Below the pieces are notes generated by a model. That model was not told where the DNA came from, ran no database searches, and saw nothing but the letters and a program-made list of their open reading frames with translations. A stretch of 64,000 bases of DNA from Azomonas tarimensis (GTDB taxonomy: Bacteria; Pseudomonadota; Gammaproteobacteria; Pseudomonadales; Pseudomonadaceae): the NCBI RefSeq assembly GCF_042648805.1, contig NZ_JBHRXZ010000024.1, forward strand, positions 1 through 64,000. The letters are read 5' to 3'. Position 1 is the first letter of the stretch. Each line of letters starts with the position of its first letter. The position numbers and the translations under genes were made by a program. Of this stretch, positions 8,364 through 16,717 are shown piece by piece.

Positions 8364-8494
8364 GTCGATATTCCTTGTTGTTATGTTGTACGACACAGGG
8401 TCATGCAGACCACAAGGCGGTGCCTTGGCGGTGTTGGGTCAAGGGATAAGAAAAGATCAAGCGTGGCTTGACCTCGAACACGCAATCGAGCCGG

Positions 8495-9943
8495 CTAGAT
8501 ACTCCCCAAGCACATGTATTTGATCTCGAGATAATCCTCGATCCCGTACCTGGAGCCCTCCCGGCCAACGCCAGAAGCCTTGATACCGCCGAAAGGCGCA
8601 GCTTCAGAGCTGATGATGCCGGTATTGACGCCAACGATGCCGTATTCCAGCGCTTCGCCTACCCGGAACACCCGGCCCAGATCGGTCGCATAAAAATACG
8701 CAGCCAATCCGAACTCGGTATCGTTGGCCTTGCGGATGACTTCATCGTCGTCGTGGAAACGAAACACGGGCGCTAATGGGCCGAACGTCTCTTCTTTCGC
8801 AACACAAGCGGTGTCAGGCACATCGACCAGGATCGTGGGCTGAAAGAAGTTGCCTCCGAGCTGATGCGCTGCGCCACCCTTGAGTACCCTGGCGCCTTTT
8901 TCGACTGCGTCGTCGATATGGGCGCGGACCTTGGCTACCGCCTTTTCATCGATCAGCGGGCCGATGGTAGTGCCAGCCGTGAAACCATCGCCGGTTTTCA
9001 GCGCAGCGACGGCGACGGCGAGCTTGTCGATGAATGCGTCGTAGACCTTGTCGTGAACATATAGGCGGTTGGCACATACGCAGGTCTGCCCGGCGTTACG
9101 GAATTTCGAGGCAAGCGCGCCCTCGACGGCAGCGTCCAGGTCCGCATCCTCGAACACGATGAACGGGGCATTGCCGCCAAGTTCGAGGGAAATCTTTTTG
9201 ATGTCGTGGGCGCACTTTTCCATGATCGTGCGGCCGATTTCCGTGGAGCCTGTGAACGAGATCTTTCGAACCACCGCGTTGCTGGTCAGCTCCTCGGCAA
9301 TCTCCGCGGCCGAGCCTGTCACTACCGACAAGACACCTTTCGGGATGCCGGCTTGCTCGGCCAGAGCGGCCAAGGCCAACGCTGAAAACGGCGTTTGCGA
9401 AGCCGGTTTGATGACCATGGTGCAGCCCGCAGCCAATGCTGGGCCGGCCTTTCGGGTAATCATCGCGCTTGGGAAATTCCACGGCGTGATGGCGGCGCAA
9501 ACGCCTACGGGTTGTTTGAGGACCAGCAAGCGTTTGTCTGCCGATCCGGGAATCACGTCCCCGTAGATGCGCTTGCCCTCCTCCGCATACCACTCGACAT
9601 AGGATGCGGCAAACACGATTTCGCCACGAGCTTCGGCCAGGGGCTTTCCCTGTTCCAGGGTCATGATCCGGGCCAGGTCGTCCTGGTTTTCGATGATCAG
9701 CTCGTACCATCGGCGTAACTTGATGGCCCGATCCTTTGCCGAGAGCGCACGCCAGGCAGGCTGGGCACGGTCGGCGGCCTCAATGGCGCGGCGGGTTTCC
9801 GCTCTACCCATGCGCGGAACATGGCCAATCGCGGCATCGGTCGAAGGGTTGACGACAGTGATGGTTTCAGCACTGTCGGCATCGGTCCATTTACCGTCGA
9901 TATAAGCATGTTGACGAAACAATTCAGGCTTATTCAGGTTCAC
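8495..9943 (-). CDS. Aldehyde dehydrogenase, GabD-like (succinate-semialdehyde dehydrogenase type)
   Basis: This 482-aa enzyme has the family features ITPWNFPSAMITRK, FTGSTEIGR, catalytic base Glu254 (SLELGGNAP) and nucleophile Cys288 (NAGQTCVC). Its C-terminus (EIKYMCLGSI) is typical of GabD-type succinate/glutarate-semialdehyde dehydrogenases. It oxidises a semialdehyde to the acid with NAD(P). Beside a cyclic-ketone monooxygenase, a role on 6-oxohexanoate or a similar omega-oxo acid is plausible, as ChnE does in cyclohexanol degradation (inference). The start is GTG at 9943 with GGAGA nine bases upstream. It lies 103 bases after the monooxygenase gene, same strand. Confidence 0.88.
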   Translation of the reverse strand: MNLNKPELFRQHAYIDGKWTDADSAETITVVNPSTDAAIGHVPRMGRAETRRAIEAADRAQPAWRALSAKDRAIKLRRWYELIIENQDDLARIMTLEQGKPLAEARGEIVFAASYVEWYAEEGKRIYGDVIPGSADKRLLVLKQPVGVCAAITPWNFPSAMITRKAGPALAAGCTMVIKPASQTPFSALALAALAEQAGIPKGVLSVVTGSAAEIAEELTSNAVVRKISFTGSTEIGRTIMEKCAHDIKKISLELGGNAPFIVFEDADLDAAVEGALASKFRNAGQTCVCANRLYVHDKVYDAFIDKLAVAVAALKTGDGFTAGTTIGPLIDEKAVAKVRAHIDDAVEKGARVLKGGAAHQLGGNFFQPTILVDVPDTACVAKEETFGPLAPVFRFHDDDEVIRKANDTEFGLAAYFYATDLGRVFRVGEALEYGIVGVNTGIISSEAAPFGGIKASGVGREGSRYGIEDYLEIKYMCLGSI

Positions 9944-10046
9944 TGCATATTCTCCATCGGATACGCGGCGCCTTATGGCTACCGTGCGAACACACCCGTC
10001 CTGGCTGGCGAGGACAAAGTGCGGCTTTCTTCGCGGTGATGTTCAG

Positions 10047-11717
10047 TTAATGCAGGGCTTTTTGTGCGTAATTACCGGACGGGCTCAGGCCCTTGAACTT
10101 GAAGCCTCGATAGTCTTCGTTCTGGACCGATGCAAGAATTTCTCTGAACGGACCCAAACCGCCCATGTAGAAGTAGACGGTGTTGGTCTTACCGGGAATG
10201 TTGGCGCCGAATATCCAGGATTCCGCTCTGGCAAACAGCGTCTGATCGGCGATCTCGCGGCAGGTCACGCCCCATTGGCGTTCGCATTCAGGATCGGGCT
10301 CCATGCAGGCCAGTTCGTTTTCTTCCATGAAACCGATCATGTCGGACACCCACTCCACCTCTGTTTCGATGGTCGGTGGCAGGTTGGTGAACGGACCGTT
10401 GGGTCCGAGGATCATGAACATGTTGGGGAAATTGGAAGTGCTCATCGAGAGATAGCTCGACGGGCCGTCACTCCAATGATCCTTGATGCTGAGGCCGTTT
10501 CGGCCGCGGATGTCGATACGCTTGTAGTTTCCGTCCACCGCGTCGAAGCCCGTTGCGAACACCAGGACATCCAGTTCGTGTTCTACACCGTCGGCAGTTC
10601 GAACCCCCGCCGCGGTTATTTCCTCGATCGGGTTTTCCTTCACGTCTACCAGGGACACATTCGGGCGGTTGAAGGTGGCGTAGTATCCGCTATCGCAGAG
10701 TGGACGCTTCGCGTAGAGATCGCGCGGCATCAGTTTGCGAGCGGTTTCGGGATCCTTGACGATTTCCTTGATCTTGTCGCGAATGAATTCCTGTGCGGCA
10801 AAGTTCGCTTGCTCGTCAACGGCGATGTCATTGAACGTTTCGAACATGAAGCGAAATCCACCGCCGCCTTCCCAGGCCCGCTGGAAGATCTCCTTGCGCT
10901 CTTCTGGCGACACGCTCATGGTCGGGATGTTGCTTTCCTTGAAGCCGAACGCCAGTCGAGACGAGCGTACCTCATTCCAGATCGCGTCATAGTTACGCTT
11001 GATCTCGTCAGCATATTCACGACTGACCGGCCCATTGCCCACCGGAACGGTGTACTGCGGGCTTCGCTGGAACACGGTGAGGTGGCCGACGATAGGCGCG
11101 ATCGCGGTAATGACCTGGCAACCCGTCGAGCCCGTACCGATCACACCTACGCGCTTTCCGTCCAGTACAGCGTCGGCTGGCCAATGGGCCGTGTGGTACA
11201 TCTTGCCCTTGAACTTTTCCTGGCCTTTGAACTTGGGCACATTGGTTGCCGAAAGCAGGCCAAGTGCCGTTACCAGATACTTGGCGCTGTACTGGTGGCC
11301 ATCGTCTGTGGAGACGAACCAGCGGGTGATGCTTTCATCAAAGACTGCCGAAGTGATTGCCGTTTCAAGTTGGATATCCTTGCGTAGATCATGGCGATCC
11401 ACGGCATGGTTCAGGTAGGAAAGGATTTGCGGTTGGTCTACATAGCGCGTGGTGATATCCCACTCCTGGCAGAGCTCACGATCCCATGAAAAGCAGTAAA
11501 CGAAGGTTTCGCTATCGGACAAGGCACCTGGATAACGATTCCAGAACCAGGTGCCCCCAATGCCCGCGGCCTTGTCAAAGGCACGAACTTTCAATCCAAG
11601 TTCGTCACGCAGCTTTTTCAGCATGTAGATACCGCCGAAACCGGCACCGATGATAATCGCGTCGTAATTGATGATGTCGGTGCCAACGGAACGTTTGGCC
11701 AGAACTGTACTTGTCAT
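10047..11717 (-). CDS. chnB: Type I Baeyer-Villiger monooxygenase, cyclohexanone monooxygenase-like
   Basis: This 556-aa FAD/NADPH enzyme has a first Rossmann motif GAGFGG (24-29), then GTWFWNRYPGALSDSET. The Baeyer-Villiger fingerprint FKGxxxHxxxWP lies at 169-180 and a second nucleotide motif GTGSTG at 194-199. Long blocks such as PRDLYAKRPLCDSGYY and ESWIFGANIPGKTNTVYFY match what I remember of Acinetobacter cyclohexanone monooxygenase closely. It inserts oxygen next to a ketone, making a lactone or ester. The start at 11717 follows AGGAGA; the longer frame to 11831 lacks a ribosome site. It is second gene of the sigma-54-driven operon. The exact ring size accepted cannot be told. Confidence 0.9.
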   Translation of the reverse strand: MTSTVLAKRSVGTDIINYDAIIIGAGFGGIYMLKKLRDELGLKVRAFDKAAGIGGTWFWNRYPGALSDSETFVYCFSWDRELCQEWDITTRYVDQPQILSYLNHAVDRHDLRKDIQLETAITSAVFDESITRWFVSTDDGHQYSAKYLVTALGLLSATNVPKFKGQEKFKGKMYHTAHWPADAVLDGKRVGVIGTGSTGCQVITAIAPIVGHLTVFQRSPQYTVPVGNGPVSREYADEIKRNYDAIWNEVRSSRLAFGFKESNIPTMSVSPEERKEIFQRAWEGGGGFRFMFETFNDIAVDEQANFAAQEFIRDKIKEIVKDPETARKLMPRDLYAKRPLCDSGYYATFNRPNVSLVDVKENPIEEITAAGVRTADGVEHELDVLVFATGFDAVDGNYKRIDIRGRNGLSIKDHWSDGPSSYLSMSTSNFPNMFMILGPNGPFTNLPPTIETEVEWVSDMIGFMEENELACMEPDPECERQWGVTCREIADQTLFARAESWIFGANIPGKTNTVYFYMGGLGPFREILASVQNEDYRGFKFKGLSPSGNYAQKALH

Positions 11718-11873
11718 TGTGTTCTCCTGATTGAGCGTTGTGCCTTGTGACCTTTCGGCAAGCGAAAGCCGGCCGGCAACTCCAGGCAAGCGGCTACCGC
11801 TTTCCCGAACTGCTTGTTCGGGAAAATTCAAACTTGATTAAGAGCATGGATCGGCGCCGATCCACTCGATCAG

Positions 11874-12674
11874 TTACAGTGAGAAACCACCATCTACTGC
11901 AATTGCTTGACCGGTTACATGCGGAGCACAGGCCAGGTAAACGGCCAGTTGCCCCATGTCTTCGACGGTTTGCGCCTCGCCTTGTGGCAACAGGGCCGCC
12001 TGATGCCGCGCCCAGGATTGCTCCTCGGTCTCTCCAGGCTCAGCCCAGCGAGCGGATAGCCCCTGTTCACCGCGCCACATGCCAGTACCCACCACACCTG
12101 GGCACAGGGCATTGACCGTGATGCCCTCACGGGCAACTTCCTTGGCGAAGGCGTTGGAAAAGCCGATGACTGCGAACTTCGAAGCGCTGTAATGAGAAAG
12201 GGCGGGAAAGCCGACCTTGCCGGCGATCGACGCGAGATTGATGATGCGGCCGAAGTTATGCTCGCGCATCAGCCGCAGCTCTGCCTGGCAGCAGAGAAAC
12301 ACGCCTCGAGCGTTGATGTTCATGATGCGGTCCCATTCGCTGACAGGCAGCTCGTCGACCTTACCCAAACTGACGACACCGGCATTGTTGACCGCCACAT
12401 CCAGACGACCGAAGCGTTCGCGCACCTGCTCGATCATGGCCGAAACGCTGGCTGGCTCGCTCACATCCACTTGCAACGCCAGTGCGCGTCGACCAACTGC
12501 CCGCACGTTGGCGGCTGCTTCTTCAGCGATGCCAATATCGTAATCGGCGAGTACCAGATCCGCGCCGGCCTGGGCCAGGCTCAAGGCGATGCCTTGACCT
12601 ATACCTCGGCCAGCACCTGTGACCAAGGCAACCTTGCCGACCAGGGAGAAATCGACTGCATCAGATTCGCTCAT
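11874..12674 (-). CDS. SDR alcohol dehydrogenase, first gene of the Baeyer-Villiger operon
   Basis: This 266-aa SDR has TGAGRGIG, an Asp after beta-2 (LADYD, NAD preference), NNAG, and the Ser-Tyr-Lys triad in NLASIAGKVGFPALSHYSASK. It ends in AIAVDGGFSL. Its position as first gene before a cyclohexanone-type monooxygenase suggests oxidation of the cyclic or secondary alcohol to the ketone, the role of ChnA-type dehydrogenases (inference). The start follows GAGG. A sigma-54 promoter lies about 55-85 bases upstream. A 156-base gap separates it from the monooxygenase gene. Confidence 0.85.
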   Translation of the reverse strand: MSESDAVDFSLVGKVALVTGAGRGIGQGIALSLAQAGADLVLADYDIGIAEEAAANVRAVGRRALALQVDVSEPASVSAMIEQVRERFGRLDVAVNNAGVVSLGKVDELPVSEWDRIMNINARGVFLCCQAELRLMREHNFGRIINLASIAGKVGFPALSHYSASKFAVIGFSNAFAKEVAREGITVNALCPGVVGTGMWRGEQGLSARWAEPGETEEQSWARHQAALLPQGEAQTVEDMGQLAVYLACAPHVTGQAIAVDGGFSL

Positions 12675-12741
12675 GAGATGCCTCTAATTATTGTTGTTGA
12701 GGTGCGACTGCCCGAATGTGCAGTTCACTGAGAGAGGGTTG

Positions 12742-12758
12742 AGCAAGCCATATGCCAA
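12742..12758 (-). promoter_or_regulatory. Sigma-54 (-24/-12) promoter of the Baeyer-Villiger operon
   Basis: The minus strand reads TTGGCATATGGCTTGCT, with GG and GC separated by exactly 10 bases, matching the TGGCAC-N5-TTGCW consensus well. Transcription would begin near 12731 and enter the SDR gene at 12674. A sigma-54 activator gene lies divergent to it, and paired dyads stand 110-160 bases upstream. Confidence 0.75.
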
Positions 12759-12837
12759 CCTCTGGATATCGGTCTGAACGCATCGATCCAGAGCCGCTGC
12801 CGAGCATTGATTGGCGGGCCAGCGTCCAGCGCGTTAA

Positions 12838-12893
12838 GACGTTATGCGTCACGGCAAGCGAGACTCCGAGAGACGATTGAGACGTTATGTCTC
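12838..12893. promoter_or_regulatory. Paired dyads, probable upstream activator sites
   Basis: GACG-TTATG-CGTC (12838-12850) and GAGAC-GTTAT-GTCTC (12879-12893) share the core AGACGTTATG and have centres 42 bases apart, four helical turns, so both face the same side of the DNA. Their distance of about 113 and 155 bases from the predicted start is normal for enhancer sites of sigma-54 activators. The divergent activator is the natural ligand (inference). Confidence 0.6.
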
Positions 12894-12985
12894 ACCCCCG
12901 GACACCGTCGGATTCAGCTTGTCGACGCAGGACAACGGGCATTAAATGTCCGCACAACAATCAGAACTGACCACACGGAGGTACC

Positions 12986-14851
12986 ATGTCCTCTGGTTAC
13001 TCGAAGGCTCATGTGGATCATGTGAGCCGTGTGCTGCGCACCGCTGAAAGCGCTCCTACCCTGCCGGTTCCGAGCATCATCCTCGACTCCTGGCGGCGTT
13101 CAGTGCAGCACCACCAACTTGATCCAGGCTCGTTGCAGGGCCCGAGAGTCCTCGAAGCTCATCAACTCAACGAGCACAGAGAACGTATCGACGAGTTCCT
13201 GAGGCTGGCAGGCGATGAGATTGGTCGGTTGCATCAAAGGGTGCGCGATGCGGATTATTGCGTGATGCTTACCGACACCTCTGGCTGCACCGTCGACTAC
13301 TGCATCGACTCGACAATACGCGGTGAATACCGCCGCGCAGGCATCGACCTGGGCACTTGCTGGACCGAGAGCGAAGAAGGTACCAATGCGGTATGTGCGG
13401 TCCTGATCGACAAGCAGCCCGTCACGGTGCACAAGCACGATCACTTTCGGGCGGCGTTCATCGGCAACACCTGCTCTGCCGCTCCGGTATTTTCGCCGAC
13501 CGGGGAAATCCTCGCGGTTCTCGACGTATCCGCCATTCGATCTCCTGACGACAGGCGCAGCCAGCATCTGGTCCGTCAGATGGTGATCCAAAGCGCGGCC
13601 GAAATCGAGAACGCCTACTTCATGTACACCGCCCAGAACCTCTCGGTGTTGCGCGCCCATGCCCTGCCCGGCTATGTCGATAGCCAGCCGCAGTATCTGT
13701 TTGCATGGGACGGCGATGGCGTTATCCAGGCACTCAACCCAGCCGCTCGCCGGTTACTATTGCAGCGTCACGGTCGTATCCCTTGCACCATCCATGACGC
13801 TTTCGCTTCGGAGCGACTTCCGACAACGGATGACACAGTCCATTACCTGCCCAGCCTGAATCTGCACGTACGCCTCAAAGTCCCGCAGCGCCCGATCCAG
13901 ATAGCCATGGTCAACCAGGTGATCGAAGCGCTCGATCCTGCCGTTGCGCATGCGCTGGAGCGGGCCGTGCGCATCAAGGACCGTGGGCTTCCGGTGCTGA
14001 TCCATGGCGAAACCGGAGCGGGCAAGGAGCACTTCGCCTTGCAACTGCATGCCGCCAGCAAGCGCAAGGACAAGCCCTTCGTGGCCGTAAATTGCGCGGC
14101 GATTCCCGAGTCGCTGATCGAGAGCGAACTGTTCGGCTATGCCGCCGGCGCGTTCACCGGCGCGTCCACCAAGGGCATGCGTGGGCTGTTGCAACAGGCA
14201 GATGGCGGCACACTCTTCCTTGACGAAATTGGCGACATGCCGCTGACGTTGCAGACCCGTTTGTTGCGGGCGCTGAGCGAAGGTGAGGTGTCGCCGTTAG
14301 GTGCGTCGCGCCCCCAAACGATAGACATCCAGGTAGTGTGTGCCAGCCACCGCGATCTCGCGACACTGGTCGAGCAAGGCACCTTCCGCGAAGACTTGTA
14401 CTTCCGCTTGAGCGGAGCGCGCTTTGATATTCCGCCGCTGCGCGAGCGCAAAGATAAACTCGCTCTGATCAACAAGCTCCTCGACGAAGAATGCGAGCGC
14501 TCGGGCGAGCGTATCGGCTTGAGTGAAGCGGCTCTGGAAATGCTGTTGAACTACAACTGGCCAGGGAACATGCGGCAACTGCACCACGCCTTGCGGTATG
14601 CCTGTGCGGTCTGTACAGACCAGGTGATCGGAGTCGAGGATCTGCCTGCAGAGCTAAGCGCCAGTGCCCCGGCAGATCGCCAGCAAAGGGTATCGGGCAG
14701 CCTTGAGCGTCAGACGCTGATCGACAGCCTGGTACGCAATCGCTGGAAGCCGGTTCTCGCTGCCCGGGAGATGGGGATCTCACGTGCAACGCTGTATCGC
14801 CGGGTGAATCAGCACGGCATCAAGATGCCGGGCAAGGGTTCCAATCACTGA
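12986..14851 (+). CDS. AcoR-like sigma-54-dependent transcriptional activator
   Basis: The 621-aa regulator has an N-terminal GAF-type sensory region (EEGTNAVCAVL, FSPTGEILAVLDVS) and a central AAA+ domain. This carries Walker A GETGAGKE (341-348), the sigma-54 contact loop GAFTGA (388-393), and Walker B GGTLFLDEIGD (about 406-416). A Fis-type HTH lies at the C-terminus (VLAAREMGISRATLYRRV). No receiver domain is present, so it probably senses a small ligand directly, as AcoR does for acetoin. The start follows GGAGG. It is divergent to the Baeyer-Villiger operon, whose sigma-54 promoter it presumably activates. It is convergent with the etfA remnant. Confidence 0.92.
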   Translation: MSSGYSKAHVDHVSRVLRTAESAPTLPVPSIILDSWRRSVQHHQLDPGSLQGPRVLEAHQLNEHRERIDEFLRLAGDEIGRLHQRVRDADYCVMLTDTSGCTVDYCIDSTIRGEYRRAGIDLGTCWTESEEGTNAVCAVLIDKQPVTVHKHDHFRAAFIGNTCSAAPVFSPTGEILAVLDVSAIRSPDDRRSQHLVRQMVIQSAAEIENAYFMYTAQNLSVLRAHALPGYVDSQPQYLFAWDGDGVIQALNPAARRLLLQRHGRIPCTIHDAFASERLPTTDDTVHYLPSLNLHVRLKVPQRPIQIAMVNQVIEALDPAVAHALERAVRIKDRGLPVLIHGETGAGKEHFALQLHAASKRKDKPFVAVNCAAIPESLIESELFGYAAGAFTGASTKGMRGLLQQADGGTLFLDEIGDMPLTLQTRLLRALSEGEVSPLGASRPQTIDIQVVCASHRDLATLVEQGTFREDLYFRLSGARFDIPPLRERKDKLALINKLLDEECERSGERIGLSEAALEMLLNYNWPGNMRQLHHALRYACAVCTDQVIGVEDLPAELSASAPADRQQRVSGSLERQTLIDSLVRNRWKPVLAAREMGISRATLYRRVNQHGIKMPGKGSNH

Positions 14852-14904
14852 GGCTTCTACGACGGACAGCAGGCCCGGCGCAGTGATCTGCCGCCGGACC
14901 TCCA

Positions 14905-15440
14905 GCGCCGAGCTTGTCGGCGAGTGCGTACAGGTGTTTGAAGTTGTCGCCATTCTGCAGACCGCGACCTCCGGAGACGACGATCTTCGACCCAGTCAAG
15001 TCGGGGCGCTCGGACCTGGCCAGCTCTTCGCCCACGAAAACCGACTTTTCAGCGTCGCCCGGGCCGCTCGCAGCTTCAACGGCAGCGGAACCACCTTCGG
15101 CAGCAACCGGGTCGAAACCGGTGGACCGCACGGTGATCACCTTGACGACAGCCGAAGACTGCACCGTTGCGATGGCGTTGCCGGCATAGATCGGACGCTT
15201 GAAGGCGTCAGCGCTTTCTACGGAAACGATCTCCGAAATCTGATCGACATCCAGCGCAGCAGCCACGCGCGGCATGATGTTCTTGCCGTTCGAGGTAGCA
15301 CTGGCCAGGATATGGCTGTAGCTCGTGCCCGGCTGTAGAACAAGGTGCACGATCAGCGGGGCGATATTTTCTGCCAGTTGATTGGTAAAAACTCCGTGGG
15401 GAAACTTGCCACGGCCAGTTGGCTGGCTGACCGGTGGCTG
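14905..15440 (-). pseudogene. etfA: etfA remnant (electron transfer flavoprotein alpha subunit), both ends missing
   Basis: The leftward frame carries an unmistakable EtfA middle: QLAENIAPLI, YSHILASATSNGKN, MPRVAAALDVDQISEI, VKVITVRSTGFDP, FVGEELARSERPDL, IVVSGGRGLQNGDNFKHLY and LADKLGA. It then breaks at about 14910 into unrelated residues. The C-terminal FAD-binding third and roughly the first 70-80 residues are absent, and no etfB is adjacent. The frame follows directly on the stop codon of the CoA-transferase gene (15444), so the remnant was once the last gene of that operon or was joined to it by deletion. An intact ETF would have accepted electrons from the acyl-CoA dehydrogenase nearby. 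The ORF starting at GTG 15350 is only part of the homologous stretch. Confidence 0.85.
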
Positions 15441-15443
15441 GGT

Positions 15444-16682
15444 TCAGCACTCGCGAAGCTGCTCGATGACACCTTGCGCCTTCAGTTGATCCAATCGCTC
15501 ATCGTCGAGGCCCAACTGGCGCTTAAGTACCTCATCGGTATGCTCACCCAGCATTGGCGCAGGACGCAGATACACGACCGGGGTGCGGGACAGCTTGATC
15601 GGGCTGCCGACAGTGATGAAATCAGGTTGCAAAGGGTGGGGAATGTTGACCAGCATGTTGCGCGCCAGCACCTGCGGCTCGTCCAGGGCCTGAGCGATGT
15701 CGTTGATGGCTCCGACGGGAACGCCTTGAGCGTGAATACGCTCGACCCACTCGTCAGCCGCTCTATCGAGAAAGTGCCGCGACAGGATCGCGACGATCTC
15801 TTCACGATTGCGGACCCGATCGGCGTTGCGTGCAAAACGGGAATCCTTTGGCAGATCCGGCAGGCCGATGGCATCACAGAGCGCGACAAACTGTGAGTCG
15901 TTGCCGCAGGCAATGATGAAGTCCTGATCGCTGGCGCGAAAAACCTGGTACGGCACGATGTTGGCGTGGGCATTGCCATAACGCCCGGGCGGCTTGCCCG
16001 AGGCCAGGTAGTTCTGACTCTGGTTGCACAGCGTGGCGACCTGGACATCGAGCAGGGCCATGTCGATGTGCTGACCAAGACCGGTCTTCTCTCGGCTAAG
16101 CAGCGCGGCCTGGATAGCGACCGTGGCGTAGAGGCCGGTCGTCAGATCCGCGAACGCAACGCCGAGCTTCTGCGGGCCACCCCCAGGAAGGTCATCGCGC
16201 TCACCGGTGATACTCATCAGCCCACCCATACCCTGGATGATGAAGTCATACCCCGGCTCTGCGGCGCGTGGCCCGGTTTGACCGAAGCCGGTCACCGAGC
16301 AATACACCAGGCGTGGATTGAGAGCGGACAGACTTGCATAGTCCAACCCGTACTTGGCCAACGAACCGGTCTTGTAGTTCTCGATCAGAACATCGCAACT
16401 GGCAGCCAGCGCTCGCACCAGTTCCTGGCCTTCGGGGCTGGCAAGGTTCACCGCCACCGAAAGCTTGCCGCGATTGGTGGACTGATAATAGGAGGGCTCG
16501 CCGGTCACCTCACCGTTCTGGCCCTTCATCCAGGGCGGGCCCCAGCCACGGGTATCATCGCCTACCCCAGGCCGTTCGATCTTGATCACCTCAGCGCCCA
16601 GATCGGCCAGTGTCTGGCCGCACCAGGGGCCAGCCAGAACGCGGCTCAAGTCAAGCACGCGGTATCCGGTCAGTGCGCCCAT
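15444..16682 (-). CDS. CaiB/BaiF-family (class III) acyl-CoA transferase
   Basis: This 412-aa enzyme begins with the family signature GYRVLDLSRVLAGPWCGQTLADLGAEVIKIE and contains RGKLSVAVNL, DVLIENYKTGSL, YCSVTGFGQTGP and GYDFIIQGMGGLMSITG. The last includes the Asp expected to form the acyl anhydride. Class III transferases move CoA between carboxylates. Beside an acyl-CoA dehydrogenase, enoyl-CoA hydratase and hydroxyacyl-CoA dehydrogenase it probably activates a (di)carboxylic acid from succinyl-CoA or a similar donor (inference). It lies 35 bases after the hydroxyacyl-CoA dehydrogenase gene, same operon. Confidence 0.9.
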   Translation of the reverse strand: MGALTGYRVLDLSRVLAGPWCGQTLADLGAEVIKIERPGVGDDTRGWGPPWMKGQNGEVTGEPSYYQSTNRGKLSVAVNLASPEGQELVRALAASCDVLIENYKTGSLAKYGLDYASLSALNPRLVYCSVTGFGQTGPRAAEPGYDFIIQGMGGLMSITGERDDLPGGGPQKLGVAFADLTTGLYATVAIQAALLSREKTGLGQHIDMALLDVQVATLCNQSQNYLASGKPPGRYGNAHANIVPYQVFRASDQDFIIACGNDSQFVALCDAIGLPDLPKDSRFARNADRVRNREEIVAILSRHFLDRAADEWVERIHAQGVPVGAINDIAQALDEPQVLARNMLVNIPHPLQPDFITVGSPIKLSRTPVVYLRPAPMLGEHTDEVLKRQLGLDDERLDQLKAQGVIEQLREC

Positions 16683-16717
16683 TTCATTTCACCTTTGCTT
16701 GCATGCATCCAGACACC

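Larger units (their letters stand above)
12675..12985. other. Divergent control region between the SDR operon and the sigma-54 activator
   Basis: These 311 bases hold the leftward sigma-54 promoter (12742-12758), two dyads (12838-12850 and 12879-12893) and the ribosome site of the activator gene. I found no coding sequence and no clear sigma-70 promoter for the activator. Confidence 0.7.

Noticed and set aside
8410..8440. Hairpin CAAGGC/GCCTTG before the OprB gene as a terminator
   Set aside because: Short stem, no T-tract, and the genes on both sides point the same way with a plausible shared transcript.
9975..11387. A 470-codon plus-strand frame
   Set aside because: Antisense to the Baeyer-Villiger monooxygenase; no protein family features.
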